In this document: positions 30,908 through 41,000 of the stretch, piece by piece | Position numbering within the stretch: position 1 is the stretch's first letter | How the letters are laid out: each line of letters opens with the position of its first letter | Source of the DNA: a virus | Length of the DNA stretch: 47,998 nt | Virus record (IMG/VR): IMGVR_UViG_3300048839_000320 | Location: 1 to 47,998 of that record | Strand: one strand, 5' to 3' | The notes under the pieces: generated by a model | Databases searched by the model: none | Seen by the model: only the letters and a program-made list of their open reading frames with translations | Told to the model about the DNA's origin: nothing | Position numbers and translations under genes: made by a program

Positions 30908-31318
30908 ATGTTCAAGTACAGTCGCGTGACCCTTGACCGGTCGGAGACGACCAAGCTCACGCTCGACATGGCCCCGTGGGAGGTTGCCGTCATGGCAGCC
31001 GCCAACGGGAACTCGCATGTCGCCGTGATCGGCGAGACGCCTGTGAACCGCCAGCTGCCGGATCCGGCCGCTGAGTACGATCGCCTCGCGGCGAAATACA
31101 AGTTCGAGGGCGACGGCGGCCGGACCTACGTGTCGCTGGTCTACGGTGAGGGCGATCGGGGGATCGCGGAGCTCGCGAAGGAGATCGACAAGGCTCGTGC
31201 TGTCGCCCGGGCTGCGCCGATCAAGACGCCGGAGTACGATGCCGGCGACGACCCGCTCAAGGGGCTGTACGATGATGCTTCGGTGATCGACGGCGAAGCT
31301 GTCGAACTTACGGAGTAA
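30908..31318 (+). CDS. Hypothetical virion-region protein
   Basis: A 136-residue acidic protein with a basic-then-beta N-terminal half (MFKYSRVTLDRSETTKLTLDM) and a charged C terminus (AELAKEIDKARAVARAAP). It has a strong ribosome site (AGGAGGG) and is followed by a terminator-like hairpin. It may be a head-completion protein; no family recognised. Confidence 0.55.
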   Translation: MFKYSRVTLDRSETTKLTLDMAPWEVAVMAAANGNSHVAVIGETPVNRQLPDPAAEYDRLAAKYKFEGDGGRTYVSLVYGEGDRGIAELAKEIDKARAVARAAPIKTPEYDAGDDPLKGLYDDASVIDGEAVELTE

Positions 31319-31362
31319 CCAGTGGTCGGCTGCGTGTCCCCTCCTGCGCGCAGTCATGCCGG

Positions 31363-31395
31363 GGGCGAGCCCTGTGCGGGGCTCGCCCTCTTTTC
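31363..31395 (+). terminator. Rho-independent terminator after the head genes
   Basis: GGGCGAGCCC (31363-31372), a six-base loop and GGGCTCGCCC (31379-31388) form a perfect 10-bp stem, followed by TCTTTTC. It lies between the head genes and the tail-hub genes and would lower expression of the latter relative to capsid protein. Confidence 0.8.
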
Positions 31396-31414
31396 AGGAG
31401 GGAGGGGCTGAGCC

Positions 31415-32134
31415 ATGCCGAATTTCAACTGCAGCTGCGACGACGGGTTCTACGATAACGAGACCCTTGCCGAGCTCCGAATCTCATTGCTCGAGCGCCT
31501 TGGCTACGCGGCACAGGCCGCGAACCCGCCGCCCGGGATGTCGGCACTTCTCGACAACTTCCTCCGCCGCGGCCAGCAATTCCTGTACCGCCGGTATCGC
31601 GCGCTGCAGACAGAACGGATCTACCGTTGGACGATGACGGTGGGCGAGCGCTTCTACGGCGTGCGCGACAACATCGACGACTGCGTGAAAAAGCTCGACG
31701 CCTACAAGCTGTCCTGGGTGGGCGTCGAGGACTCGAATGGCGCGTGGCTGCCGCTCGGCAAGGGCATCCCGCCGGAGTTCTATACCAGCGTGGAATACAA
31801 CGGGCTGCCGGCGCGCTACGAAGTGCGGCAGTGCATCGAAGTATTCCCGGCGCCGGATGCCGCCTACACGCTGCGCATCAAGGGCCACTTCGGGCTCATG
31901 CGATTCACCGAGGACACCGACCCCTGCACGCTCGACAGCGAGCTCGTATTCCTGTGGGCGCTGGCTAACGCGAAGAATCACTACGGGCACCCTGACGCGG
32001 GCGACGTCGCCTCGCAGGCGCAGACCTATTTGCGCGAGCTCGTGGCTGCATCGCACGGCACAGCGCGGTACATCCCGGGCACTGAGCCTGCGCCGACGCA
32101 GACCCGTCCCGTGTTCACGGGGCTCGACCCCTGA
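31415..32134 (+). CDS. Tail tubular A-like head-tail adaptor
   Basis: A 239-residue protein resembling the podovirus adaptor (T7 gp11-like): a helical start (AELRISLLERLGYA), DNFLRRGQQFLYRRYRALQTERIYRW, a beta domain with ERFYGVRDNIDD and PARYEVRQCIEVFPAP, and a helical end. Such proteins form the ring between portal and nozzle. AGGAGGGAGG precedes the ATG, and the next gene starts on its stop (TGATG overlap). Confidence 0.7.
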   Translation: MPNFNCSCDDGFYDNETLAELRISLLERLGYAAQAANPPPGMSALLDNFLRRGQQFLYRRYRALQTERIYRWTMTVGERFYGVRDNIDDCVKKLDAYKLSWVGVEDSNGAWLPLGKGIPPEFYTSVEYNGLPARYEVRQCIEVFPAPDAAYTLRIKGHFGLMRFTEDTDPCTLDSELVFLWALANAKNHYGHPDAGDVASQAQTYLRELVAASHGTARYIPGTEPAPTQTRPVFTGLDP

Positions 32135-33021
32135 TGCGCGCCGCTCCGCTCACCACCATCAAGGGCGGCATCAACCGCTTGCGCACGAAGGGCGGCGCTC
32201 GAGCCGACAACCTCTACGATCTGGTCAACGGCTACGTGACCGAAGCCGGCACCGTCAAGGTGCGGCCCGGCACCGTCCGCATGGCGACGCTCGATCCGCT
32301 CACACGCGGAATTTGCACATTCGACGGCAGCCTCTACACGTTCTGCCACAAGCAGGTCGCCGTGCCGGACGGGTTTTTGCTCGCGGTCGTCGCGCACCCG
32401 GATCCGCCGGATTCGCCGTATTACGACGATCCGTTGCTCTACGCGGCCGACAATCCGCTCGCCGCGCTCGAGAAGATTCACTTTGCCGAGCCGTTCCTGG
32501 GTGGGCTCTACATAGTGGCAGAATTCGCGGACGAATCGACGTACCACTACTGGCTGCAGCCGGCGGGGTCGACGTGGGCGGCGGAGACCGCCTACGCGGC
32601 CGGCGCACTGGTCGAGCCGACCGTCCCGAACGGCTTTGTCTACCAGGCGACGCGCTACGGCGACCCGTACCCGGCATGGGAAGCGGACGCGCTGCGCACC
32701 GCTGGCGATGCGTACTACACCGAGCCGAGCCGCGTCGAGCCGACCGTGGCCAACGGGTTCTACTACGAGTGCATCGACACTGACGGGCCGAACCCGCGCT
32801 CTGGCACGGTCGAGCCGACTTGGCCGACAGAGGAAGGACTCACGGTCATCGAACGCGTCGATACGACGATCGAGGATGAAACGACGATCGACGGCAGCGC
32901 GCCGCCCACAACTTCGGCCCCTCTTTCCCCTACCGATGGTGGCGGGTCTACGGACGATCGCTACAATAGCGGTGGCGTCACCGGGCCCAACGCCGGCACG
33001 ATCGACTACAACGAGCCATGA
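32134..33021 (+). CDS. Tail hub protein, N-terminal part (split gene?)
   Basis: A 295-residue protein that begins like the hub/stabilisation proteins of this phage group: IKGGINRLRTKGGARADNLY, LVNGYVTEAGTVKVRPGT. It then carries repeated VEPTVPNGF / VEPTVANGF / VEPTWPTEEG units (about residues 165-245) and a disordered end (APPTTSAPLSPTDGGGS). The next gene, overlapping by four bases, continues with the same type of EPxWPT units and the propeller domain. The two look like halves of one ancestral protein. Confidence 0.65.
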   Translation: MRAAPLTTIKGGINRLRTKGGARADNLYDLVNGYVTEAGTVKVRPGTVRMATLDPLTRGICTFDGSLYTFCHKQVAVPDGFLLAVVAHPDPPDSPYYDDPLLYAADNPLAALEKIHFAEPFLGGLYIVAEFADESTYHYWLQPAGSTWAAETAYAAGALVEPTVPNGFVYQATRYGDPYPAWEADALRTAGDAYYTEPSRVEPTVANGFYYECIDTDGPNPRSGTVEPTWPTEEGLTVIERVDTTIEDETTIDGSAPPTTSAPLSPTDGGGSTDDRYNSGGVTGPNAGTIDYNEP

Positions 33022-34844
33022 CCAATCCAGTTTGGCAACCGCTGACCGCTTACTCGCCCGGTGCGCAAGTCACCCGGGCTACCGTTCCTGTCGCGACCGC
33101 GCAGACCATCCCGAACCAGAATTTCGACGACGGCGACGTCAACTGGACGAAGGGCGCCGCATGGTCGATCGGCACGAACGACGGCAAAGTGTTCAACGGG
33201 TCCTACTCCGCGCGCTTGCTTTACACCGGGGACGGCGCGGTCTACTCGAGGCTCTACAGTGACACCCCCTCTCCGGTGCTACCGGGGCAGATCATAACGG
33301 TGACGTGCCGCGTGCTGCATGGTCGCGCCGAACAAGGTCGCGCGGCCGCGCAAGTGCAGCTGGAATGGCTCGACGCGGCGCTTGCGTCAATCCGAATCGA
33401 CGACGGCAACGCGATCACCGGAGGCGGGAACGAGGAAAACAAGGACTGGAAAACCTCGACCGTCTCGGGCACGGCTCCGCCGACCGCCGCTTTCGTTCGC
33501 GTCGGTGTGACCGGCTACAACAGCACGCAGAAAAAACTGCACGTCGACGCGTTCCAGTGGAACCACGTCTATCGTGCCAACTACACGTCTTTCATCTACA
33601 CCGCTGTGCAGAGCGGGGTCGGCACGAGCGCTGCGACTGAGCCGGTGTGGCCGACTACGGCGGACGGGACAGTCGTCGACGGCACGGTGACGTGGCAGGC
33701 GGTTTACGGATCGTCAGTGACGTGGGAAGCCGTCCCGCAGCTTAAATCCGGCCTGACCGAACCGACTTGGCCGACAGAAGTAGGCGGGTCTGTGCTCGAC
33801 GGGTCGATCGTCTGGATCGCCGCCTCGCGCCGCGTGAAGGATACGCGCTGCCCCAACTCGAAGATCGTCGCCATCGCGGCCTCCAAGGTGTTCGCCGCCG
33901 ACGAGGACATCATTTCGTACTCCGCGACGGTCGACCCGCTCGACTGGTCGACAGCGGACGACGCGGGGTATCTGCCCTTCGGGCTGCAAACGCATGGCGC
34001 GAACCCGGTGCTGGCCATGGGGCTGTACCGCGGCAACCTCGTGGCGTTCAACTCCGCCGGCTTCCAAATGTGGCAAGTCGATCAGGACCCGCAGAACATG
34101 GCGCTGCTGGACGCGGCCCCGATCGGCAGCACCGAGCCGCGCGCCGTCAAGCCGTTGCAGAACGACCTCGTGTTCCTCAACGCTGTCGGCGTGCGCAACA
34201 TCGCGATCGCCGGGGCGAGCACGAATCTACAGGCTGGATCGACCGGAGAGCCGATCGACGCGCTGGTGCAGCCGAAGATCCGCGCCGCGCTCTACCAGCC
34301 GCACTCCGCGTTCTTCCCGGCTTACGGTCAGTTTTGGGTGTTCTTCGGGGACGAGGCTTTCGTCCTGACGCTGAATGAGGGCAAGACCGGCAAGTGGAGC
34401 CGGTACGTGTTCCCCGAAGCGATCACCGACACGACGCTGTTGGACAACGACCTCATCCTGAGAACGGAGACGCACAAGATATGGCGCGTGACCGACCTCG
34501 TGCTGCACGACGACGACGTTTCCGGATACGGTACGGAATTCGAGGGGACGGTTCACTGGCCGCATCTGGACTTCGGCACGCTCGGCGTCACCAAGCAATT
34601 CGTCGGCTTCGACCTCGTGGCCGACGCGCCGGAAGGCGTCACCGTGAGCATAGGCTACGACCAGCGCGACATCACCGCGCGCACGGCTGAGTACACGATG
34701 GATCCGGACACGCTCCCGGGCCAGCTTGTGCCGATCCCGGTGTCCGCGCCATCGTTCGATATGCGCCTCATCTTCGCGGGCGGTCAGGCATGGGAGTGGT
34801 TCGCCTCGGTGCTCTACGTGACCGACCGGAGGCCCGGGACGTGA
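33018..34844 (+). CDS. Tail hub / nozzle protein, C-terminal part
   Basis: A 608-residue protein. Residues 30-190 resemble a carbohydrate-binding jelly roll (NQNFDDGDVNWTKG, SYSARLLYTG). Then come EPVWPTTADGTVVDG and EPTWPTEVGGSVLDG units, and a large domain from about residue 270 with VKDTRCPNSKIVAIAASKVF, GLYRGNLVAFNSAGFQMWQV and FPAYGQFWVFFGD, typical of P22 gp10/T7 gp12-like tail hub proteins. It would form the nozzle under the adaptor. ATGA overlap with the previous gene and GTGA with the next. Confidence 0.7.
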   Translation: MTNPVWQPLTAYSPGAQVTRATVPVATAQTIPNQNFDDGDVNWTKGAAWSIGTNDGKVFNGSYSARLLYTGDGAVYSRLYSDTPSPVLPGQIITVTCRVLHGRAEQGRAAAQVQLEWLDAALASIRIDDGNAITGGGNEENKDWKTSTVSGTAPPTAAFVRVGVTGYNSTQKKLHVDAFQWNHVYRANYTSFIYTAVQSGVGTSAATEPVWPTTADGTVVDGTVTWQAVYGSSVTWEAVPQLKSGLTEPTWPTEVGGSVLDGSIVWIAASRRVKDTRCPNSKIVAIAASKVFAADEDIISYSATVDPLDWSTADDAGYLPFGLQTHGANPVLAMGLYRGNLVAFNSAGFQMWQVDQDPQNMALLDAAPIGSTEPRAVKPLQNDLVFLNAVGVRNIAIAGASTNLQAGSTGEPIDALVQPKIRAALYQPHSAFFPAYGQFWVFFGDEAFVLTLNEGKTGKWSRYVFPEAITDTTLLDNDLILRTETHKIWRVTDLVLHDDDVSGYGTEFEGTVHWPHLDFGTLGVTKQFVGFDLVADAPEGVTVSIGYDQRDITARTAEYTMDPDTLPGQLVPIPVSAPSFDMRLIFAGGQAWEWFASVLYVTDRRPGT

Positions 34845-35329
34845 CGGTCAAGATTTACCGCAACCCGCAGCTGGTCGAGTTCATCATGGTCGCGCACCGG
34901 ATGCCGGACGACGAGCGCGAGCAATTCGAGGCGTTCTCCGGCGAGAAGTACGACCCGGATCGCGCCGCGGCCGCGTTCTATCTGCGCGGCGGCCCGTCCT
35001 GGGTAATCATCGCGGACGGGGAGCCGATCGTCGTAGCCGGATTTGACATGATCCGCGACGGGGTTTGGCAGGACTGGATGTTCTCGACGCCGGTCGCATG
35101 GGAGCGCTACTGGCGCCCCGTGACCAGATTATCGAGGCGCGTCATGGACTTCATGTTGCAGGAGGCGGCGCATAGGCTACAATGCGTCTCACTGGCAAGT
35201 CGGGTCAACGCGCACCGTTGGTACCGACCGCTTGGGTTGAAGCTGGAGGGGACGCTCGAGGGCTACGGCGTCAACGGCGAAAACGCTCTCATGTTCTCCA
35301 GATCGAGGGTCCCCGATGGGCGCCAGTAA
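34841..35329 (+). CDS. GNAT-like acetyltransferase, internal virion protein A type
   Basis: A 162-residue protein with an acetyltransferase-like layout: SWVIIADGEPIVVAGFDM (strands), RRVMDFMLQEAAHRLQCV (helix after a degenerate acetyl-CoA loop) and VNAHRWYRPLGLKLEGTLEGYG (C-terminal strand-helix). It resembles phage proteins related to T7 internal virion protein A (DUF2833-like). The GTG start forms a GTGA overlap with the hub gene. It is followed by candidate ejection proteins. Enzyme activity is uncertain because the acetyl-CoA motif is weak. Confidence 0.62.
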   Translation: MTVKIYRNPQLVEFIMVAHRMPDDEREQFEAFSGEKYDPDRAAAAFYLRGGPSWVIIADGEPIVVAGFDMIRDGVWQDWMFSTPVAWERYWRPVTRLSRRVMDFMLQEAAHRLQCVSLASRVNAHRWYRPLGLKLEGTLEGYGVNGENALMFSRSRVPDGRQ

Positions 35330-35924
35330 TTACGCAAAACGAGCAGAGAAACGGGCGACGCGCGCGGAAGCGGAGCGTCAGGCAGCAATGACCGAGGCGA
35401 CCGGCCGCGTCAATGCTGTGTTCGACTCCCCGGAACGGCAGGCTCAGCAAAACGACTTCCTGCAGGCTCTCCGCGATCAGTACATGACGCAGGCGAACCG
35501 CCAGAAAGCCATCGCGGATCGCAACCTGAAATTCTCCATGGCCCGGGGCGGGTTAACCGGCGGCAGCGCCGCGGTCGACGCGAACAAGACGCTGGGCGAG
35601 GAATACACCGAAGGCGTCCTCAACGCCGAGAACCGTTCGCAGAGCGCTCTTGGCGATTTGAAGTCGCAGGACGAAGCCTCGCGCATGGGTATCCTGCAGA
35701 TGGTCCGCAGCGGTCTCGACGCGACGACGGCGGCGCAGCGCGCCGGCTCCGCGATGCAGGCCAACGCGCAGACCACGAGCGGCCGCGCTCTCGCGGATGG
35801 GCTCGGTGAAATGTTTGGCACGACGTCAGCCCTTTACAAGCAGCAGGCGGAAGCCGCCGAGCGCCGCCGCGGCGAAAAAGCCATGATGAACAGTATCTAC
35901 GGCAAGAGCGCATTCGGAGCATAG
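35316..35924 (+). CDS. Putative internal virion / DNA-ejection protein
   Basis: A 202-residue, Ala/Gln-rich, almost fully helical protein with a basic start (NYAKRAEKRATRAEAER), MARGGLTGGSAAVDANK in the middle and SLYKQ-like ALYKQQAEAAERRRG near the end. The composition and place after the tail hub fit ejection proteins that enter the host cell with the DNA. Overlaps the upstream gene by 14 bases. Confidence 0.6.
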   Translation: MGASNYAKRAEKRATRAEAERQAAMTEATGRVNAVFDSPERQAQQNDFLQALRDQYMTQANRQKAIADRNLKFSMARGGLTGGSAAVDANKTLGEEYTEGVLNAENRSQSALGDLKSQDEASRMGILQMVRSGLDATTAAQRAGSAMQANAQTTSGRALADGLGEMFGTTSALYKQQAEAAERRRGEKAMMNSIYGKSAFGA

Positions 35925-35926
35925 CC

Positions 35927-36625
35927 ATGGGACTCGAAGCAACCACCATCGCATACATTGGCTCCGCCCTCGCGGCTGCCGGTGCCGGCGCGCAAGCCTA
36001 CAACACAAAGAAAACCGCCGACGATCAGGGGCGCGTCGCGGTGCAGGGCATCAAGGCGCAGCAGGCGAAGCAGCGCGAGATTGACGCGCGCCTGTCGGAT
36101 GAAGTCAGCAACCTGGAGGGCTCGAGCCCGGAGGACGAGCGCCAGCAGTCCATGGATCAGTTCATGCAGCAGCTTCGCGCCTCCCGCGACGAGGCGCAGG
36201 GCACGCCCACGGTCGGCTCGCAGCGCTACGGGCAAGACACCGCTGCGTCTCAGGCTGGCGTCCAGAACTACGGGCAGAAGGTGGCGTCGATCCTCTCGCG
36301 GCTGCAGGCCGCGGGCGAGCAGCGCCGCAATGAAGGTTTCTCGCTCAACCGGGCGGGCTCGGACGTGGCGGGCACGGCGCGCGAGGCACAGGGCAGCGAC
36401 TTCCTGAGTCGGCTCCGCATGGCGAACACGCAGCGCAACCCTTGGGTCGACGCGGCAGGCCAAGTGGCCAAAGGCGCCGGCTCTGGCATGGTGACGTACG
36501 CCGGCAACATGGACCCCATGGCCGGGCTCAGCGAGATCGACGTGACGGCGCAGCCCGTGTCGGCCGGGCTGACTCCGCGGCGCACCTACAACTTTACCGA
36601 TCGGACGCGGCCCTTCGGCGGCTGA
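35927..36625 (+). CDS. Putative internal virion / DNA-ejection protein
   Basis: A 232-residue protein with a hydrophobic small-residue N terminus (IAYIGSALAAAGAGAQAY) able to insert into membrane, followed by a Gln-rich helical body and a Gly/Pro-rich end (VTAQPVSAGLTPRRTYNF). Ejection proteins of podoviruses often have this arrangement. It starts two bases after the previous stop. Confidence 0.6.
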   Translation: MGLEATTIAYIGSALAAAGAGAQAYNTKKTADDQGRVAVQGIKAQQAKQREIDARLSDEVSNLEGSSPEDERQQSMDQFMQQLRASRDEAQGTPTVGSQRYGQDTAASQAGVQNYGQKVASILSRLQAAGEQRRNEGFSLNRAGSDVAGTAREAQGSDFLSRLRMANTQRNPWVDAAGQVAKGAGSGMVTYAGNMDPMAGLSEIDVTAQPVSAGLTPRRTYNFTDRTRPFGG

Positions 36626-36635
36626 CGGAGCGACA

Positions 36636-38078
36636 ATGGCAACTTCCGGCTGGGAGACTTTCGGCAGCGTGCTCGGCGGCGGGATTGACCGCGTCGGAGC
36701 ATTCGAGCAGGGCAGGCTGCGCACGGCGCAGACTGAGAGCGCCCTCGGCATGGCCCGTAAGCGCCAGCTGGAGAACGTCTCGCTCGAGGCGAAGAACCGC
36801 GCGCAGGAACAGTTCCGCGAATCGCTGGCCAAGTCGGGGATGCTGCCGCCGGAGCAAGTCGACCTCGCCGCCAACACGGTGCTTGGCGAGCTCGGCTCGG
36901 ACTTCAACTCGACCATGTCCGGTCTCGAGACCGGGCAGGAAATGAACTTCCGCGACACGTTGGCCGATCCCGCCGCGGGCCCGGGGATGCGCTTCCTTGC
37001 CGGCCAAGGCGTGCAGGGCAAGGTGCTCAGCCCGTACGAGATCGAGGGCAACATGGTCAGCGACTTGCGTCGCCCGGGCCAGGCGCCGGTCGCGAACGAC
37101 TTGGGCGAAGCCATGATCGACACGCAGCAGGCGACGGCGGAGCTCCGCCGGACGCAGGCTGGCGACCCGGACTACACGACGGTCTCCGGGTCGGGCGGCG
37201 CAGGCGGGCTTGGCAAAGAGCCGCCGAAGTACAAGGTCAATCCGAACTTCGACCCGACGCGCTCGCCGGGCGCTGACAACCCGGAAGTGGTCCCGGTGGT
37301 GGGCGGCTCGGCCGACCCGAACGTCGGTCCGGCCATGGGCGTGCGCGAGCGCGCAGTGGTCGGTCGAATCTTCAACGCGGCCCGCAACACGGCGGCCGAC
37401 TTGGGGAACATCGTCGACATGCCGTCCGGGGCATCGCTCGGCCGCCTCGGCATTGGCTTGGGTGCTACTCCGGGCTCGACAGTCATGGACGCAGTCGCCG
37501 GCAGCATGAAGCTCTCGCTTTCCCCGCAGGAAGTGCGGCGCTACAACCAGAGTATCGGCAACTTGAGCGTCCAGATCCGCACCCTCGAGCAGATGGGTAT
37601 GCAGGGCACACAGGGCATGGCCGAGCAATTCGACACGTTGCAGTTCCGCCCGGAAGATACCGTCGCGGACAAAATGTACAAACTGGCGATCATCCGGCAG
37701 TCGCTTGAGAACGCGGTCGGAACGATCTTGTCGCTCAACCAGAATATGCCTGACGAAGCGAAGGCATGGGCGCAGGAGACGATCACGAACGCTCAGCGCT
37801 CAGTGCCGTACACTCCGCGCGACGTCATCGCGCTCGAGGCCGCGCAAGCGCAGAACCCGAACGTCACGCTTCGCCAACTGATCCAGGAGAAGCGCGGCGC
37901 GGCTCCGGAACCCGCCGGCCCGGAGCGCACGCTCGGCGGTCAGGAAGTGCTGCCGCCGAACCCGAAGGGGCAGGAGCTCCCGCTGGTGAATGACAAGGGC
38001 TGGCAATTGTTGGAAGATGCGCAGGGGAATCTGGCGTACGTCAGTCCAGACGGCCGGGAAATAGAGGAAGTGAAGTAA
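36636..38078 (+). CDS. Putative internal virion protein
   Basis: A 480-residue protein, third in a row of helical, Ala/Gln/Gly-rich virion-type proteins. It has MATSGWETFGSVLGGGIDRV at the start, a glycine-rich linker (about 185-200), helical segments (EVRRYNQSIGNLSVQIRTLEQ) and a C-terminal GWQLLEDAQGNLAYVSPDG unit that looks like a small folded module. No enzyme motif is visible. The next ATG overlaps its TAA. Confidence 0.58.
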   Translation: MATSGWETFGSVLGGGIDRVGAFEQGRLRTAQTESALGMARKRQLENVSLEAKNRAQEQFRESLAKSGMLPPEQVDLAANTVLGELGSDFNSTMSGLETGQEMNFRDTLADPAAGPGMRFLAGQGVQGKVLSPYEIEGNMVSDLRRPGQAPVANDLGEAMIDTQQATAELRRTQAGDPDYTTVSGSGGAGGLGKEPPKYKVNPNFDPTRSPGADNPEVVPVVGGSADPNVGPAMGVRERAVVGRIFNAARNTAADLGNIVDMPSGASLGRLGIGLGATPGSTVMDAVAGSMKLSLSPQEVRRYNQSIGNLSVQIRTLEQMGMQGTQGMAEQFDTLQFRPEDTVADKMYKLAIIRQSLENAVGTILSLNQNMPDEAKAWAQETITNAQRSVPYTPRDVIALEAAQAQNPNVTLRQLIQEKRGAAPEPAGPERTLGGQEVLPPNPKGQELPLVNDKGWQLLEDAQGNLAYVSPDGREIEEVK

Positions 38079-41000
38079 TGGCTTTCGACCTCGCATCCGC
38101 GCGCCCTGTTGAGAAGCAGGGCTTCGACATTGGTACGGCGAAGCCGTCCTCCATGCTGCGCGAGGAACGCGCCGTCGCGGACAAGGCGCAGGCGGATACC
38201 GAAGCGGCGAACGCGAAGATCGCCGCCGGCCACAACGCGCGTCCGTTCGATCTGCGCGAGGGGGTCCGCTCCGCGGGCGCCGCAATGACCAACGTGGCGA
38301 AAGGCGTGCTCGACATCCCGCGCATGGCGGAGACCCTTATCACGGCGCCGGCCAGCATCATCACCGGGCGCCCTGTGCGCGGCCCGATCCAAACCGTGCA
38401 GGAAGGGTTGCTCAGCCCGCCGGAGCTCGCGCCCCGGGACCAGAATGAGGAATACGTCGCGAAGCTCGGCCAGTTTGGCGGCGGCGCGGCGAGCGGCGTC
38501 AGCCTCGCGAAAAACCTCGCGGACAACGCTGTGGGGCCCGTAACGCGCAAGGTGGGCGAAACCCTCGCGGATATGCCGGGCCGGCAGTTGCTCGGCTCTC
38601 AGACCGCGGCAACCGCCGTGCAGGATATGCAGAACAAGGGCTATGGGCCCGTGGCGCAGACCTTGGCTGGTATTGTAGCCGGCGCTGCCCCGACGCTCGG
38701 AGCGGCCGGCACTGCCGGCAATCTCAGCCGCGCCGTGGGCGAGGCGCCGTTCCCGCCGGGCGCCCCGAAGTACGGCCCTGCGGTGGAGAAAGCGCGCCGC
38801 CTCGGCTATCCGCTGCTGCCGAGCCAAGTGCGCGGCCGCGCGCAAGCGCACGCGCCGGCTGGCCAATTCAGCACCGGATACTCGACGCCGGGATATTTCG
38901 GAGAGGCATTCGGCGGGCCAGACTTGGGGCCCATGGCGATCATCGACAGCCAGAAGCGCACCAATTCGTTCGCCGCGAAGGAACTTGGCATCAGCGAGAT
39001 CACCCCGCAGGGGCTCGCGCTGGCGAAGAACCCGCACAATGCGGTGTTCAACGAAGTCGCGCGCTCGGTGCGCAACATCAATCCGGACGATGATCTGACC
39101 GCCGCGCTGACGGCGCTTGGCGAAGCGCGCCGGACGAACCCGTTGCTCAAGAATTCAAACGACGTCGAGCTCCTGCGCGAGCGCCTGTTAGCCGCCGGCC
39201 CCGTGCCGACGCAGAAGGTGCTCGACGCCATCCGCGAGTACCGCCGCGATGCCAGCACGCTCTACAAGCGGATTGGCGATCCGGAGGCGGAACAGCAGGC
39301 GGCCGCGTACCGGCAGGCGGCCGACGCGCTCGAGGCGGCGATCGAACGCCAGGCCGGCGTGCTCGACCCGTCGCTGGTTCCGCGCTTGAAGGACGCGCGC
39401 ACGGCGTTGGCGAAGATCCACAACGTCGAGGATGCGATGGATGGGCAGAACGTAGATGCCCTCCGCCTCGCGCGGATCGGAGACAAGTTCCCGTTGAGTG
39501 GGTATCTCGCGGACATCGCTGAGATCGCTAGGGAATTCCCCACCACCATGAAGTCAGCGACCGGCGTATCGCTGCCGATCCCCAGCGAAGTCGGCGTCAT
39601 CAACTCGATCAACCTTGCAGCCCGTCGTCACTTCGGCCACAGCCAAGGGCCGCGGATCCTGCAGGAGGGGTTTCAGAACAAGTTTGGCGCACCTGACCCG
39701 ACCTACGACCCGCGCCCGGCGCCGACGCCCGTCGAGGGCTCGCCGTTCGCGGAGTACACCCCGCCGGCCGGCGACGCGCCGGGCGGCGCCGACGTCATGC
39801 CGCCGGCCCCGGGCGGCGGGCCCGGCCTGACGGCGACCAGCTTGGCGGACGACTTCGACCAGCTGCCGCCGGCCGAAGCATTCCCGGGCGACCTCACCGC
39901 GGAGACTCCGCCCATGGGCGGCTCGGACATCCCGCAGGGCACGACCGGGTCGCGCGACGAGTTCGCGGCGTATCCGCCCCGCGTGGCGCCGGCCGGCGGC
40001 GACCTCTCCGCCGACCTCGTGCCGGAAGGGCAGATGGGCGAGCTCGACTTCGCCCCGGACCCGGACATGGCGAGCGCTTCGATCGTCCGCGGAGGCGGCG
40101 AACCCGGCACGGTCCAGGACACACTCGACCTCGTCGAGGATTTGCTGGGGATCGACCTCAGAGGCCGCCCGCTGGACCCGGAGACGGGCGCAGGGATGTC
40201 GGGCCCGGGGGTGCGCGAGCCGTACACCCGCCCGGCCCCGGACCTCGGAGACGACCTCACAGTCGATTTCGGGGCCCCTCCGACCAACCCGTTGCTCGAT
40301 GCGCCCGTGCCGGTGCGCGAGGGCGACTTCGAGCCGGGCGTCGGCCCGTTCCAGCGGCCGCCGCGCGGCGGCGACGATATTGTGGACGCGGACGTCACCG
40401 ATACGACGGTGCGCCGCGGCCAGCGCCGGCTGCCGCCCCCGGGCGACGAGGATCTTGGCGCCGCGATGGTCGAGCCGGAGGGTCCGCCCCCGCGCGGCCC
40501 GTTGCCCCCGGAAACCAGCGCGCGTCAAGCCTTGGCGAAAGACGAAGCCGACGAATGGATCGACTTCTTCCAGCGCGGCGGCGAGGGCCCCAGCCCGGCG
40601 GACTACGACAATATGACGCCGGATCAGATAGCGGCGCTGTCCGGAAAAGAAAAGCAACCTTTCCCCGACCTCGGAGACGACCTCGAGCTCTCCGTCGAGG
40701 AAGCCCCGGCGCGCGAACTGCCGACCGACTTCAACGCGATCGAGGAAACGCTGTCCGAGGGCGCGGTCCGATTCGGTGACGAGAAGCGCAGGATCATCGT
40801 CAAACCGTTTGGCGATCGCATCCGAATTCAGCAGGTAGACGTTGTGCCTGGAGAGAGGGGCAAGGGGCTCAACGTGCAAAACATCAAGGACGCGCTCGAA
40901 TACGCGCAGAGTCAAGGTATGCCTCTCGACCACGATCAATCGCTCACGCAATCCGCATGGGACTCGTGGAAATCTGCAGTCGACAAGGGCATCTTCGAGG

